A stretch of 5,636 nt of DNA from Bacteroidota bacterium (GTDB lineage Bacteria; Bacteroidota; Bacteroidia; Bacteroidales; Cfx3-03). Of the stretch, positions 5,190-5,636 are shown in pieces. Made by a program: the position numbers and the translations under genes. Every line of letters begins with the position of its first letter. Position 1 is the stretch's first letter. The notes below the pieces were generated by a model, which saw nothing but the letters and a program-made list of their open reading frames with translations, did no database searches and was not told the DNA's origin. The stretch is taken from contig JAUZOX010000198.1 in the NCBI GenBank assembly GCA_030706265.1, forward strand, positions 1 to 5,636. The letters run 5' to 3'.

Positions 5190-5636
5190 CTATTTTACCA
5201 GCTCTGTAGTCTTTACTTTAGCGTAATCGCGCTTTTGATTCTTTCCAATCGCCCAGTTGATTCCTCCCAGGATGTGTTTGAGGAAATTCGCATCCGAATA
5301 GTGTTTGATATTGTGTCCCAATGCCGTATAAAAGACTCTTCCACCTTCAAATTCATGACACCATGCAAGGGGAAAATAATCTCCAAAGATGTTGGATGGG
5401 TATTCGGCTTTTTGTTTATCGATAACGGTCCTCATATCGGCAGCTAACAATACATGAATATCAGGATTGAGGTTATCTACATAATAGCATTCGTCTTCCC
5501 ATTTCCAGATGGCTGGAAGTGATGATGTTGAAAGATGTTTATCATCAATCACCTTAATGCTAAAAGGCCCATAAGGTGCATGCCGTTTGAACTTACCGCC
5601 TAACATTGCCCAAAACCAGGGCCATGTTCTTTCAGA
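5190..5636 (-). CDS. ThuA-like domain protein, 5' end beyond window
   Basis: This is the C-terminal 148 residues of a ThuA-like (trehalose utilization) protein. The frame stays open to the right edge, reading SERTWPWFWAMLGG, so the Met at 5604-5606 is internal and the true start lies outside the window. Family features visible are the RTWPWF...MLGGKFK segment, the acidic/aromatic stretch WKWEDECYYVDNL, and near the end PLAWCHEFEGGRVFYTALGH followed by a hydrophobic ILGGINWAIG segment, which closes the class I glutamine amidotransferase-like fold. ThuA-like proteins are linked to carbohydrate metabolism; their biochemical reaction is mostly undefined, and many in Bacteroidota are exported. It ends 59 bases before the oxidoreductase on the same strand, so the two are probably co-transcribed. 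Family assignment is confident; substrate cannot be inferred. Confidence 0.9.
   Translation of the reverse strand, partial: SERTWPWFWAMLGGKFKRHAPYGPFSIKVIDDKHLSTSSLPAIWKWEDECYYVDNLNPDIHVLLAADMRTVIDKQKAEYPSNIFGDYFPLAWCHEFEGGRVFYTALGHNIKHYSDANFLKHILGGINWAIGKNQKRDYAKVKTTELVK

Overview
The window looks like a piece of a Bacteroidota (Bacteroidetes) chromosome, probably an anaerobe or facultative anaerobe. This rests on moderately AT-rich DNA, start codons preceded by A/T-rich sequence with no clear Shine-Dalgarno, a Tat-exported Gfo/Idh/MocA oxidoreductase next to a ThuA-like gene (a pairing typical of sugar-degrading Bacteroidota and Planctomycetota), and close resemblance to family members I associate with that phylum. 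The assignment is inference; there is no rRNA or other marker gene.

All five confident genes lie on the minus strand, so transcription runs from right to left. From the right edge: (1) a ThuA-like protein whose 5' end is cut by the window (5190-5636); (2) a Tat-signal Gfo/Idh/MocA oxidoreductase (3697-5130); (3) a 290-base intergenic stretch with a long hairpin just after the oxidoreductase stop, a second foldable domain, and a perfect 20-bp palindrome 46 bases before the next start; (4) a corrinoid (B12-binding) methyl-carrier protein (2738-3406); (5) a uroporphyrinogen-decarboxylase-fold methyltransferase with an apparent His-x-Cys...Cys zinc site (1588-2658); (6) a standalone protein resembling the S-adenosylmethionine-binding activation domain of cobalamin-dependent methionine synthase, ending in a Cys cluster (828-1538).

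Genes 4-6 form a compact corrinoid-dependent methyl-transfer module. The URO-D protein would move a methyl group onto or off the cobalt of the corrinoid protein. The activation-domain protein would rescue inactive Co(II) corrinoid by reductive methylation from S-adenosylmethionine. No second methyltransferase for tetrahydrofolate and no RamA-type ATP-dependent activator is visible, so the methyl donor and acceptor are unknown. The adjacent Gfo/Idh/MocA and ThuA genes suggest carbohydrate metabolism, and demethylation of an O-methylated sugar or polyol is a testable hypothesis, not a conclusion.

The left 827 bases hold no confident gene. They contain a degenerate 11-bp-period repeat array that switches orientation in the middle (218-327), a small hairpin near the edge (22-40), a doubtful reading frame open at the left edge, and short coding-like shards on the minus strand that may be remnants of decayed genes.
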